Part shown: positions 44,839 through 55,930 of the stretch, in pieces | Layout of the letters: each line of letters opens with the position of its first letter | Position numbering within the stretch: the first letter of the stretch is position 1 | Assembly: GCA_001599975.1 (NCBI GenBank) | Contig: BCIO01000003.1 | Location: 1,178,001 to 1,242,000, forward strand | DNA length: 64,000 bases | From: Cystobasidiopsis lactophilus | Taxonomy: Eukaryota; Basidiomycota; Agaricostilbomycetes; Agaricostilbales; Chionosphaeraceae | Direction: 5' to 3' | Made by a program: the position numbers and the translations under genes | Notes under the pieces: generated by a model | What the model was told of the DNA's origin: nothing | The model's database searches: none | What the model saw: the letters and a program-made list of their open reading frames with translations, nothing else

Positions 44839-46130
44839 TCAGCTCTTCTTCGCCGTCTTCTCCTTCGAGATCAAAAAGAAGAGGGCGTTGACGAGCCGGA
44901 ACCTGTGTATTATATATTCAAGAGTCAGCCGTCGAGGGAAAACCGGGCTGCAATGATGAACTGTAAAAGGTCTCACCCGACCGAAACGAAAAGTGTGTTG
45001 GCAGCGCCAATCTTGCCGGTCAACGCCCGCGCTACGAGACCGCCAAGGAAGGCCGCCACGACCGCGGCGATCTTCTGGTCTCTGCTGGGCACAATCTTGT
45101 TGACGGTGAACAAGGCCGGCTCCATGGAGAGATTGCAGTAGACGGAAGTCAGGACCACCGTGGTGGCGTAAGGACTCGCCAGCTTGGTGCCCATCACGCC
45201 TTGTGCCTGTCGTTTCCCAGTTAGGATCGCTTTCTCAAAGCACAACGTTGAGGTACTGACCCCCATCACCGCGCTCACAAACGCCAGAGTTGCAAAACCG
45301 AGAGGGTTGCGCCTGATTCCAACGATCTAAGGCCCTGTTCAACGGAAGAGGAGGTTAGACGAACCATGAAGGATGCCCTCTGTCAGTCGCAAAGCTTGAC
45401 TGGTTGGCATAGTCTGCAAGGCAACGAATCGTGTGAGCCGAGCAGAAGCCAGTCCGCACGCGCAAAACCTACGGCAGCAAATGGCAGCCGCTAGCGTTAG
45501 CAGGGTCTGAAAGAGCATAGAAGCGACCAAAAAACCCCTGCTCTTAAACGGGATGGACTTGGGAACAAAGCGGATGGAAAGGGTGCCGAGATTGAACGCG
45601 AGCAGGGAGCAAAGGGCCAGGGCGTCGGGGGTTTGGAAGCCGTGCATGGAAGCCTGCTCTTCATTCCCTGGCGAGAAGAGTCGGGCTATCGCTATTGACA
45701 GCTGGACGGTGTTGCCCTGGACGCGGAGCAAGCCGGATGACGCCTTCTCCTTGGGGTTCAAAGTTTTGCAGGAGAGCTCACGGTTTGGAAGCCGGGCCAG
45801 ATGTACTGTCCGGGCGAAGCAGAGTGAGCAAGGATAAGCGATTAAAGAGCGAGAAAGCATACAGAAGCCGTGAAAGCGACGGCGTCAGTGAAGCCAGTGT
45901 TGAAGCAGACGAGCGCCAGATGAATCCAAATCGCTGGCACATCCACCTCGGCCAGCAGGTAGCGTTTCCACGACCGCGGCGGCTTTGAGATACCATCTTC
46001 TTGACTGAGCGCAACAGAGAAGGTAGAGAGCGCAAAATTGAGCGCGAGGTCCACCAAAAACAGCAAAGCGCCAAAACAAGCAGGTTCACCTGGGAAGAGC
46101 GACTTGCGCCTCGTTCTCTACGTTGCCCAT
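44839..46130 (-). CDS. DUF1275 (YoaK family) membrane protein
   Basis: Eight exons from 46130 down: 46090-46130, 45863-46004, 45782-45805, 45473-45716, 45361-45413, 45261-45326, 44977-45206 and 44839-44902; 287 residues. The diagnostic DUF1275 pieces are WIHLALVCFNTGFTDAVAF, WPGFQTGNTVQLSIAIA and KLASPYATTVVLTSVYCNL, spread over about six hydrophobic helices. Function of the family is not established. The 24-base exon 45782-45805 encodes YIWPGFQT and is needed for the TGNTV motif. The exon 45361-45413 and its 34-base downstream intron are the weakest part of the model. Confidence 0.8.
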
Positions 46131-46696
46131 CTTGCTATAACACTTTCATGCAATAGGGAGACTGCTTGACAGCCCCAATCACGCCTCAAAGTCGGTGGAG
46201 CGAAAAAGAGCACTGCGCTCTCTGTCTGTTTTGGCTGGGAGCGGTGAAGTCAAAAGTGCTGGGCCAACGCCACCCAAAGTACTTTAAGGCCCACTCCCTT
46301 GCAGTGTCTAGATTGCAAGAGGTATTTGAAAGAACGCAGAGGTAAAACCAGCAAGGAGAAAAGTCCGTCTCTTATTCACAAAACGACTGCAGAGCGGTGT
46401 CCGGGGTGAAGCCACCAGCCGCCCATCTCTTGAGAACCGAAATCCAGAAGAGAGAAGACAAGAAGTTGGCAATCACTTGAAAGCTGAGGGTACTGAAAGG
46501 GTTGAGGAGGAAGGTCGATTTTTGGGTGGGCGATTTTTGAGGACAACAACCTTCGAAGGGGGCGAGAACGGAGAGCGTGGCAAATTAAAGAAAGGTAGTG
46601 CAAAAAGAGGGCCAGATATTATTTGTGGGTGGTCGGTCAGAGGGGATTCTTGAGGCGCGAGGGGCTGGGTGGCGTGGCGTGCCAAGCCTTGGCTGT
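46131..46696. other. Intergenic region between DUF1275 and GPI-protein genes
   Basis: 566 bases; both flanking genes are on the minus strand. No supported gene. Likely DUF1275 promoter plus the 3' UTR of the GPI-anchored protein. Confidence 0.4.
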
Positions 46697-48056
46697 TTAG
46701 GCCAGGAGGGGGACGATGGCGGCCAAGACCAAAGCGCCGGCGGCCATGACGGCCTTCTCGCCAGAGGAGGACTGGGAGCTCGACGAGGCAGGGGCGGAGG
46801 TGGTGCTGCATAGGGGGGAAATCTTGTTCAGTGGGCGGTCAGGGGCTAAATTACGAAATTCGACCACTCACGAGCTCGAAGACGCGGGCTTCGTGGTCGC
46901 GGAGCTCGATGGGGAGGAGCTCGGGGTGCTGCTAAGGCTCGTGGACTGTGTGGGATACAAAACTTAGTGAGCAAATCCCTTTGTCAGACAAAAGAAGGGA
47001 AGCCGACCGAAACCGGCGTCGACGAAGCCTGCACATGCACACTCGTTTAGTGCCCCTCATGGCGATAAATTTTCGCAACAGCAAACACTCACGGGGCTGG
47101 TGGTGCCGGAGGCGGCAGCGGTGTTGGACGAGGTCAGGCTCTCGGAAGTGCCGCCGCTGATGGTGGTCCGGTCAGTCCTCCGGCCCGGTGTTGACAGCTG
47201 CAGCAGCAATGTAAACAACGCACCTGAGGCAAGAGGTGCTAGTGCCGGGCATGATGGTGACTGGCGACGAGTAGGCGATCAATCCAGAGGCGTCGGTGAG
47301 GGCGAGCGTCTGTTTACAAAACGTCAGTGGATTAGAAAATCGCGATTCGGACGACTCACGATCGAAGTGCCCGCTGGGATGTCGACGGTCCAGGCTGTTT
47401 ACAAGCTTAAGAACAGGCTGGGAAAGCAGGGAGAGGGACGGGGACAAACTGATGGAGTCGCCAGTGACTGAGCCGAACTGCTTGATGGGCCTGCCTCCTT
47501 TGTGGTGAGCTTAGGACCCTCGGTCTCGACTTCAACGGCTACTTACGTGCCCGCAACCTGGCCACCGGGTCTGTGTACGATGTTAGCAAGTCACATGGGA
47601 GCACAGGCAGCCAAGGAGCGAACAGCTGCGGAGGGGGGTAAGCACAAGGCGGTGAAGAGCCAGGCACAAGAGAGACTTACGACGGAGAGGAAGAACGGGC
47701 CCTGGACGCGCCATTGAGCATGCAGAGTGTGACAATGGGGCAGAGGGGCTCACATCGCCAGACCTGGAAGCCGAGGGGGATGGCGCTCAGACCTTCTCGC
47801 TCGTTTCCCTTTGTGTTGCCAGGAACTCACCAGGACAGCAGGATGGGCTGATCCGGCACCGTCAGCTACTAGCCAGCATGGACGCAAGACGAGCTACACA
47901 CCTGGCACTCGGTCAAGGCAGCAGGAGTCTGTTTGACATCACGATAAGCCTTGGGCGAACTCAAAACGCTGACAACAAGGCGCTCACGTTGATCTGGGGA
48001 GCAGCCAAGACGCTGGCGATGGAGACAATCGTAGCAGCAATGCCGAAAGCGCGCAT
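46697..48056 (-). CDS. Ser/Thr-rich GPI-anchored cell-surface protein
   Basis: Exons from 48056 down: 47988-48056, 47902-47949, 47831-47847, 47754-47763, 47681-47701, (47624-47625), 47547-47570, 47450-47490, 47360-47394, 47224-47309, 47093-47177, 46872-46945 and 46697-46805; 206 residues if the 2-base exon is real. It has a signal peptide (MRAFGIAATIVSIASVLAAP), then the domain common in basidiomycete GPI proteins: CQPILLSWSGD, GPFFLSV, PGGQVAGT, ITWTVDIPAGTSI, LTDASGLIAYSSPVTI and SCL. A Ser/Thr-rich stalk follows, then an omega-type SSGEK site and a hydrophobic tail (AAGALVLAAIVPLLA), the signature of a GPI anchor. Thirteen exons for 206 residues is extreme. Role probably structural or adhesive at the wall. 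Confidence 0.75.
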
Positions 48057-48308
48057 TTTGAAGTGTTTTGGGAGTGGGAGGTGGGCAGGGGAGATGGACG
48101 AACGGAGAAGAAAGTGGCTCAGCGTGGAAACTTCTGCTGCGGCCCTACAACACACTTCTGGTCAAGACGGCCACCTCCCCTACCTCTCGACGTGCCGTCT
48201 GAATGTCTGAAGGCGGGCAAGACGAGCAGGCAATGGCAAAGGTCGGCTCAACCAAATCAACGCGTACTGTTCCCCTCGTTGCACTTTCGACTTGGCCTTG
48301 CCTCACAC

Positions 48309-49833
48309 ATGCCCCAATGCGTGCACACAGTTGTCAACCACGTTATACCACCTTTCTACGCCTGTTACTTGCTGCGCTCGTGAGTGGCTTGCACCGACCA
48401 GGGAGATCCCACGATCGAAACCTAAAACCTGTCGAGTTTCGCATAGAAAACGAGATGGCCAGTTCTCGAACCGGACCTACGTGGGTAGCACGCCACACCC
48501 GCCCAGGCGCATCCGCCAGCACAACGGTGAGATCACGCAAGGCGCTTTCAAGACCCGGCTGTGGCGGCCCTGGGAGATGGAGGCCATCGTGCATGGCTTC
48601 CCCTCCAAGCTGGTCGCCCTCCAGTTCGAGTGGGCCTGGCAGTCGCCCTGGGCCACCCGGCACCTGCGCTTCTTGCCTAGCCCGGACGCCAAAGAGGCCG
48701 TTCCTTACTTTCGCAAGACGTCGAGCGGCCAGAACCACCCGCAGCTCAAGATCGCCGTGCTCCAGCGCATGCTTGTCACCAAGCCGTGGAAGGACCTCGA
48801 CCTGTCCGTGACCTTGTTCTCGAAAGCGGCCGAGACTTGGTGGAACGACGCCGCCCGGCACGGTGGCGAGAACCCAAAGGTGCTCAAGCGCAAGCCGTCC
48901 AAGCCCAAGCTCAAGATCATGGACGACGCCATCGCTCTGCCAGACGTCAGCTCGGTGCCGGTCACATTGCGAGTGGAGGGCGTGGACGGAAAGCGGCTCG
49001 CTCGGGAGGGCTCGTCTTCAGAGAGTGCAGAGCTGGCGCCCATCGACGTCGATGACTGGGACTGGGTCCAACGGCACTGGCAAAAGTGGATGGCGGCTGA
49101 AAGCTCTGTCTCAAAATGCGCCTCTTGTGGCAAGCCGATCGACAAAGAGGTAGGCCCTTCTGCCATTTTCTCAAAGTCCGGTCCCCTTTGACCGCGGACA
49201 TCTTTTAATCAGGACCACCTGTCTTTCGCGCTCTGTACCGGCTCTGATAATTGCCACTCTGTCTCGCACCTCACTTGCCTGGCGCCAAAGTTCTCCCAAG
49301 GCGATCTCATCCCAACTCGAGGCTCCTGCCCGACTTGCCGAACCTCTACCAGCTGGCACTCGCTAATCAAAGGCTGCTACCGGAGAAAAGACGTGGCTGA
49401 TGGGGCATACAAGAGGCGGATGAAGGGCTTGAAAGCGTTGGAGGAAGAGTTGGACAGCGACGACGAGCCAGCGCCCAAGCCGAAGCGGAAGCGAGCTGCG
49501 ACGGCCACGACCAAATCGAAGGCCACGAAAACGACGGCCACGCGGAAGCGGTCAATATCAACCTCGTCGATGCCGCCACCGCAAGACGACTTTGACTTCG
49601 ACGCCGGCGGGCTCTACCAGCCTCAAGACTTCTCTGATGGGCAGGACGACCTTGCCTACCAACTGGACGACATGGCTCTTCAATCTTCCCCTGTACGCGC
49701 CAAGCGCCTTTCCTCCGAGTTTAACGAATCGCCCAGGCAGCGAAAGGTCTCTAAAACGGGTTCGCCACCGCCACCTGCTGCGCCGAAGGCCAAGCCCAAG
49801 CCCAAACCGGCGTATATTGATATCTCGGATTGA
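48309..49833 (+). CDS. SLX1: Structure-specific endonuclease subunit SLX1
   Basis: Exons 48309-48379, 48447-49149 and 49213-49833 give 464 residues. The GIY-YIG nuclease domain is at the start ([48 protein letters not shown]) and the SLX1 zinc-binding RING/PHD-like domain follows ([29 protein letters not shown]). A disordered basic tail ends the protein. SLX1 pairs with SLX4 to cut branched DNA such as Holliday junctions and 5' flaps. The first acceptor (48446) is chosen because it joins the two halves of the GIY-YIG domain in phase. SLX4 is not in this window. Confidence 0.9.
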
Positions 49834-49954
49834 GAGGTGTTGAATTGTAACAATAAGTCCTTGCTCTTGTACTATTGCATATTCACGTGTGTCCTGCAAG
49901 TCGCGCTTGTGGCCTGGTCGACTTGAGCTCACGGCCGCTTGTTTGCTTCTTCCG

Positions 49955-51792
49955 CTAGGATCTGAGCAGCTCCACTGCTTTAGTGCGACCTAAATGATAG
50001 GAAAAGGTTGAGAACTTACCCGTTCGTACTTGGCTTGGTCGAAGTCGGGTGCCGGGTCAATCTTGGCGGCCGGCCAGAAGAACTCGAGCAAAAGCAAGAA
50101 CAGGTAGTCGCAGACGATGACCATGCACATGATCTTGCCGAAAACCTTTCCGCAGCGAGAATACCTGTAGCTTGCGTGAGTTTGAACTCGATAGGCAAAA
50201 GGGATAAACCTCACTTGGTGAAGCGGTCGAGCATGTCGAGCTGCGATGTTGACATGGCCTCCTCGTAGACCTTATCCACTTGTGCGGCTACATTGGTCCA
50301 CGTGTACATGTCGCGCACTCGCTCGTGAGCCAACTGCGGGTCGTGTCGACCTGAGTTGATATGCCGAACGCCTCGCTCGATCGAGTCAATCACGTCTGTG
50401 CGTCAACGCACGAATCGACATCATTCCAAACATGATGAGGGGAGTCCGCCGCACCTTGAACATTTGGCTCCGCAAGCTCGATCATGTCTGGCGGCAACAC
50501 TTCCGGCACGCCGCCCACATTGGTGCTGACCACATAGAGCCCACAGCACGCGGCTTCCAAGATGCCGATCCCAAAAGCCTCGGTGAGCGCCGTGTTGAGG
50601 AAGATTTGGCCTTGCCGAAGGACCTGCAAGTTCCAGTGTGAAAGAGCTCTCAGAGCTCAGGTAAAGCGGGCACCTACGTCTTTGACCGCTTCATGCTTGA
50701 CCGAACCTAGCAGCTCGACTCGGCCGCCCAGCAGCGACTGGTGCTTCTGCGTCATCTGCTCCAGCTCGATCATTTTCGGCCCGTCGCCACCTGTCGTGGG
50801 AAATCAGTCCTCCTGCGTTTTGTTGGATGGCAGAAGCACGCACCAATGACAAACCGGACGTTCGAGAACTTGGCGCAGATGGGCGGGATAGCGCCAATCA
50901 GGAGGTCGATGCCTTTGCGGTGCACCAGCCGGCTCATGCAGATGATGGTGACTGTGAAGCATTCCCACTTTCGATCCTGGCGAAGAGATCCTTAGAGAGA
51001 GCGCACTCACTGTACTCAGAAGCTGGAGCTGGCGGACCAGGGTTGAATTCAGAGGCCACCACCGCGCTGGGGATGACATGGACCGTGGTGGGATCCAGCG
51101 CGGCGCGGACGCAGGTGTTCTCCTTGCTGCATCGTTGGTCGTCAGACTTGTAGCGCATGAAATGGCACATTGCGACGCTCACCCAGCCTGGGAGACGCAG
51201 ATGACGGCGTCAATGTCGCTCAAGCACGCCTTGAGCATCTTGTTGCCCCAAATCTCGCCAAAGCCGCCGAGGCCAATGAGCGAATGGTCCGTGAACACCG
51301 CTTTGATGTGCATGGTGCGAGCGTGCAAGATGGCTTCCAATGCCAAGGACGACAAGGCAGCGTGGGCGTGGACGAGGTCGACGCGCTCTCTAATGAAGAT
51401 CTGGCGCAAGAGCGGGAAAGCCAGGAAGAGGTTGGGCAAGGTGGCGTGCAGGTGTGTTGGTGGGATCAACCGCAAGGGAATGTAGTACACTTTGAGGCCC
51501 CGGGTCAGGTAGCGAACCGAGTACCTGCTCGGCGCATGCCCATGGGTGACGATGATGACCTGTGAATGGCCGTCCTTGAACAATGGCCTGGCTAGTCCAA
51601 TCGGTTGGAAGATCTCTCACCTTGTGGCCTTTGTCAATCAGCGACTGGGCCAGCAGGTAGATGTGGCTCTCGACGCCGCCAATCTTTGGGAAGAAGAAGT
51701 CGCAGACCATGCTGTGGACTCAAACTTTTGAGATTCGTCACTATCTCAGTTTCAACGAAGCCTCACGCGACGCATAGCGGAGTCCTGCGCAT
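49955..51792 (-). CDS. GPI3: GPI3/PIG-A, catalytic subunit of GlcNAc-PI transferase
   Basis: Ten exons from 51792 down: 51767-51792, 51621-51711, 51183-51559, 51011-51126, 50844-50951, 50678-50790, 50455-50623, 50215-50395, 50020-50164 and 49955-49969; 446 residues. Family landmarks are [83 protein letters not shown] and the GT4 catalytic EX7E motif [11 protein letters not shown]-terminal membrane helix ([17 protein letters not shown]) anchors it in the ER. It makes the first step of GPI-anchor synthesis, moving GlcNAc from UDP-GlcNAc to phosphatidylinositol. The final exon is 15 bases (LLRS and stop); the first, 26 bases. Faces RPL14 across 124 bases. Confidence 0.93.
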
Positions 51793-51916
51793 GCATTGGA
51801 TGGCTGCAAGAGTGTGAGAGGGAAGGGGGCACCACAATTCTCGAAGGGCAAATTTTTTTTCTCAAAGAGAGACTCGAGGCCAAAATCGCACCTTGAGCCG
51901 GACCCTCACAGCAAGC
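51793..51916. promoter_or_regulatory. 124-base divergent promoter, GPI3 / ribosomal protein L14
   Basis: Two outward-facing starts with a T-run (ATTTTTTTTCTC near 51850) about 65 bases before the L14 ATG. Poly(dT) tracts in ribosomal protein promoters are common in fungi. No TATA box seen. Confidence 0.55.
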
Positions 51917-52452
51917 ATGAGCTCCAGCGACATCTCCGCCAGCTTCAGTGCGTTCCATGCATGCTGCAATATTGCACGGCGCTAATGCGAGGCCAAAACA
52001 GAGCGCTTCGTCGAAGTCGGCCGGGTCGTCCTCATCCAAGCCGGCCCATCAAAAGGCAAGCTGGCCACCATCGTCGAGATCATCGACCAGAACAGGGTGC
52101 GTTGCTACCGTGTCTAGGCGCTCAGAGTGTGCGCTTATTTGCGGACGAAACGACACAGGCCCTCATTGACGGACCTGCGACCGGCGTCGACCGCTCAGTT
52201 ATCAAATACTCCCACACCGTCCTCACCCCCTTTGTCATCGCCAAGCTCCCCCGCGGCGCTCGCTCAACCACCGTTAAGAAGCACTGGGAGAAGGCCGGCG
52301 TCGCAGAGAAGTGGGCCGCCTCGGCGTGGGCGCAAAAGATTGCGGCAAAGGAGAAGAAGCGGGCGGCCGGCGACTTTGATCGGTTCCAGGTCATGGTCTT
52401 GAAGCAGCAGAGGCGCAAGTTGGTGGGCAAGGTGGCTAAGAAGAGCGCATAG
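51917..52452 (+). CDS. RPL14: 60S ribosomal protein eL14
   Basis: Exons 51917-51947, 52002-52096 and 52159-52452 give 139 residues. The fold is unmistakable: [58 protein letters not shown] and the long basic C-terminal helix ending VGKVAKKSA. It is a cytosolic large-subunit ribosomal protein. An intron close behind the start codon (exon 1 is 31 bases) is usual for fungal ribosomal protein genes and often carries regulatory signals. Confidence 0.95.
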
Positions 52453-53011
52453 ATTGGGGCAAACCCCAGGCCGACCTTTGGTTGAGGGATTTGGTGTCAC
52501 ACCACTTCCTCCCATCTCCTTCGCATCATTACTACCCCTTTGTTTCCGCTTGGAACTACAGTCTGCCACTTTCCTCTTACTTTGCTGACTTTGATCTGTG
52601 CGGCTCTGGCTTGAGACTGGCGCTGTTGGGTCATGCACCGCAACCACATTCGACTTGGAATCTTGGCTGGCGTCCGCTTTGGTCGCCTGGTCCAACTAGC
52701 AACACGACATCATGCTTGAACTTTATTTGGCGAGGCGACGATTCTGCGCCATGTCACCTGCTGACCCTGAGACCGGTTTGCCACTCAATTTTCACCTGAG
52801 GCGGTCTTCGGACGAGTGTGCAAGACTGGAGGTATGATTAACAACAAAGACTCGTGTACGTTCTGATGTTACAAGATGAGGCGGTTACTGCCAAAGAGAC
52901 TTTCCCAGCTGTTGCCCAAACAGATTGATGATTATCCAAACCCTTTTGCCCAGATTACTGATTGGAACGAGATGCAAGGCCCGTCTTTTAGTGAGAGGCG
53001 CCACTCTTTGT
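52453..53011. other. Convergent intergenic region, L14 and sugar-transporter 3' ends
   Basis: 559 bases between two facing stop codons; T-rich after the L14 stop. Overlapping small frames on both strands have no family resemblance. Confidence 0.45.
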
Positions 53012-55350
53012 TTATCTGAGATGGGCCTTGACGCCGGAGCGCTCGATGGAGGTTTGCGTCTGGCGGAACTTGCGCATGGGCACGTTGGACTCGAAGAGCT
53101 CGTCGAGCTCGGCGAAGGTGCGGCCGGCGGTCTGAATTCGTTGCTTAGTATACACGTGCAGGCTGGGGAAGCGAGAAGACACACCTCGGGCAAGACAAAG
53201 TACAGGATGCCAAAGAGGACGAAGGAGATGCCGGCGTAGATGAAGCACCTGCAACTTTTTTTAGACTGGCAACACTATCTCTGAGAGGATGTGACGAACG
53301 ACTTGATGCCCAGGTTGGCTCCGTTGGCGTCCAACATTGCTGGCACGCCGAAGTAGAAGGCTGTCCATCCCAACATTAGCGCCACCCGCGACAACATTTC
53401 GAGCTCAAAGACCCACCAATGTTCACAACGCCGTAGCAGCTGATAGCGAAGCCAGTAGTCTTAGCACGAAGGCGACTGTTGGGGATCTCGGAGGCGCAGA
53501 TGAAGCCGATGGGAGCACTGCAGGTCGGTCAACTTCAGTATTTATTAGGACTGATACCGACAAAGCCGCTCACGCAGTCAGGGCATAGACGACTGTGATG
53601 GTCCAATCAGTACAGGGTCCCGTTGGGAAAGCGAAGAGAACGCGTACCGATCCAGATGCAGATGATGGCCAGAGCTCCGTTGGAGACCGAGGTGGTTTGA
53701 GTCTGGGTGCCGCAGATGCCGAGGGCCAAGTTGAGGAAGGCCATCACTGATGCAATCTTTGAGCCACTGAGATGTGGAAGTGGAGAGCATAAATCTCACA
53801 GAGCACGCCGTAGACCAGCATAGGGCGACGACCAACACGCTCGGTGGTGAAAAACGAGACGAAGACGAAAACGTTGAGGAGGATGAAGACGATGAGGGTG
53901 GAGAGGAAGGGGTTGGCGAGGCCGGCGGCTTGGAACTGTAGGGCAGACTTCGTTAGATAGTATGTTTGGCAAATGAACACCAAAACTCACGAAGTAGGTC
54001 GTGTAGCCGAAGAAGATGGCAGTACCCAAAAGAGGCTGGGAGGAGATGGCGATGGAGGCAGCAAGCGTACGGCGCAAGTTGGAGCCGCGGAAGATGTCGA
54101 TGTAAGAGACAGACTTGGCGATGGATTCTTCGTGCGCGATCTCAGAAGCGATGGCGGCGTACTCGGCCTCGACGTTGTAGCCAGGAATGTTGCCATTGAT
54201 CCGCATGAGCTGATGCTTGAGGTCAGACTCTGCCCGAGACTGCAAGAAGGGACTGCATACCATCTTCTTGGCCATGTTGTCCTTGTGCTTCCTGGCATAG
54301 TAGAATGGCGACTCGGGGAGAGGGATGAAGCAGATCACAGACAGGCCGAGGAGGACCCATTGTGAGTAGACGGCGTGTAGGTACTTGAGGGGTATCGTCG
54401 TCTGGATAATCTGCATCGCTATGGCGCTGACGAGCTGTCCGAGGCCAAAGCTGTTTACAGGGATCAATAAGTCATAGCCCATTCGATTTGTCGAAGAAGG
54501 GGAGGCTCACAACAACGAATAGTTCGCCAGAGCTGCGCCACGGATTTGCGGCGGCGCGATCTCGGCAATGTAAGTAGTTTGAGTGACCTGTGGACAATAC
54601 TAGCATGTTAGTAAGGTGCAGGACGTTCATATTAGGGGAAAATGGACTTTCTTGTACCATCCCGATCCCAACGCCACCGACAATTTTGGCGCCCAGCCAG
54701 GCTTCCGGGGTTTTGGCGACCATCTCGATGACGATGGCGACGGCGAAGATGAGAGAGAAGAGGTACATGTTGAGTTTGCGACCCCACCAGTCGGCGAGGT
54801 AACCGGCACTGGTCTGACCGACGACCAACATGCTGATGAAGACTCCACTGTGACACGCGGGACAGAAGATGAGTTGCGAGCTACGAAGAATGCAAGCGCG
54901 ATCGAACTCACCCCCAGACGGAGACCCAGTGGGCAGAGAGTGCGGGTGCACCCTGGACAGTGGTGGTGGCAAACCGCTCGATGAAGCCAGCGTTGGCGAT
55001 GACGGAGCCAGGGATGGAGTTTTGATAGCCATCGTTCAGCGAGGACACAGCGGCCATCACGCTGAACAGGATTCTGGGGTGGCAAAGGGTCAACACGGCC
55101 GGGCAGCAAAATAAAAAAGTTGTGTGCAACTCACGACTTCCAGAAGATCTTTGCCACCTCTAGCTTAGACACTCCGACGAAGGCTGATTCCAGCAGGCCA
55201 GAGACCTTGCTGGTCTCCTCGAGGGACTCATCGCGCCCCTTCTCGCTGCGAAAAGCAAACGAGTCCGGAAGTGAGCAAACGGAGCCGGGTGGCATGCAGG
55301 GCAGCTTACTCTGCCATCGAGTTGTTCAAGTGCGAGTCGGTCAAAGACAT
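53012..55350 (-). CDS. MFS sugar transporter (maltose/alpha-glucoside permease-like)
   Basis: About thirteen exons; it starts MSLTDSHLNNSMADEKG at 55350 and ends SGVKAHLR before a TAA at 53012-53014. Twelve hydrophobic helices and sugar-porter signatures are present: GYLADWWGRK, EIAPPQIRGAALANYSLL (helix 4-5 motif), PESPFYYARK, ERVGRRPM and the closing PETAGRTFAELDELFE. The NDGYQNSIPGS helix 1 and long central loop resemble alpha-glucoside (MAL11-type) permeases. Plasma membrane H+-sugar symport is the family activity; the sugar is not known. Boundaries of small exons such as VVYALTA are less certain. It lies next to a sugar-type oxidoreductase, a dioxygenase and a beta-mannosidase. Confidence 0.85.
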
Positions 55351-55930
55351 TTTCGTGTGCGATCAGATGCTTTGGAAGGAAAAGAGGCAAAGGGCAGACA
55401 TCCATGGCCAGGTCCCTCCTCTCAAGCTGGCCGAGCAACCGTCGATGGAGGGGATCGGTTGCAACAACGGAAGAGACTGCGCGGGCCCTCCCCAGCTTTT
55501 CAGGGCAAAATAATTTACTTTGGATTGGCGGGGAAAATCTGGGGGCCAGGCAGGGACGGCCGGGGTCGGGGTCGGTTAGAGGCTTCGGCACCTGCAAAAA
55601 GCAACAAGCCCGCGGGCAAAAAAAGGAGATGATGTGGCGTGCAAGTTATTAGTAGTACTAGAGGGAGAAAGCGAAGGAGTTGGCGCTGTGAGCTGTCAGA
55701 GCCGAGCGGGATGATCCGCTTCACTTGCAGAATGAAGGGCTCTCCTTCTCCAACCACCGCCGCAGGATGCTTATAACCACAAGTGCTCTATTCTGATCTA
55801 GAATAAAGGAACATCGGTCTATAGCCGTTCTCGGAAGGAGCGTCTGCGTTTACCGAGAAGAGGGGACGTTTGGCCAAGTTGCCACTGGGAGCTACACAAG
55901 AGTCACTGCTTGGCCTCTTAAAGCACGAAA
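55351..55930. promoter_or_regulatory. Divergent promoter region, sugar transporter / oxidoreductase
   Basis: 580 bases between outward-facing start codons; would allow shared regulation of the two genes. No clear TATA box or repeated operator seen by eye. Confidence 0.45.

Noticed and set aside
49558-49932. 124-codon minus-strand frame over the SLX1 end
   Set aside because: Antisense to a well-supported coding exon; no splice-linked start and no family similarity.
54241-54261. 21-base intron (GTATGC...TTGCAG) in the sugar transporter
   Set aside because: Too short to be an intron and in frame without stops, so read as coding (VCSPFLQ).
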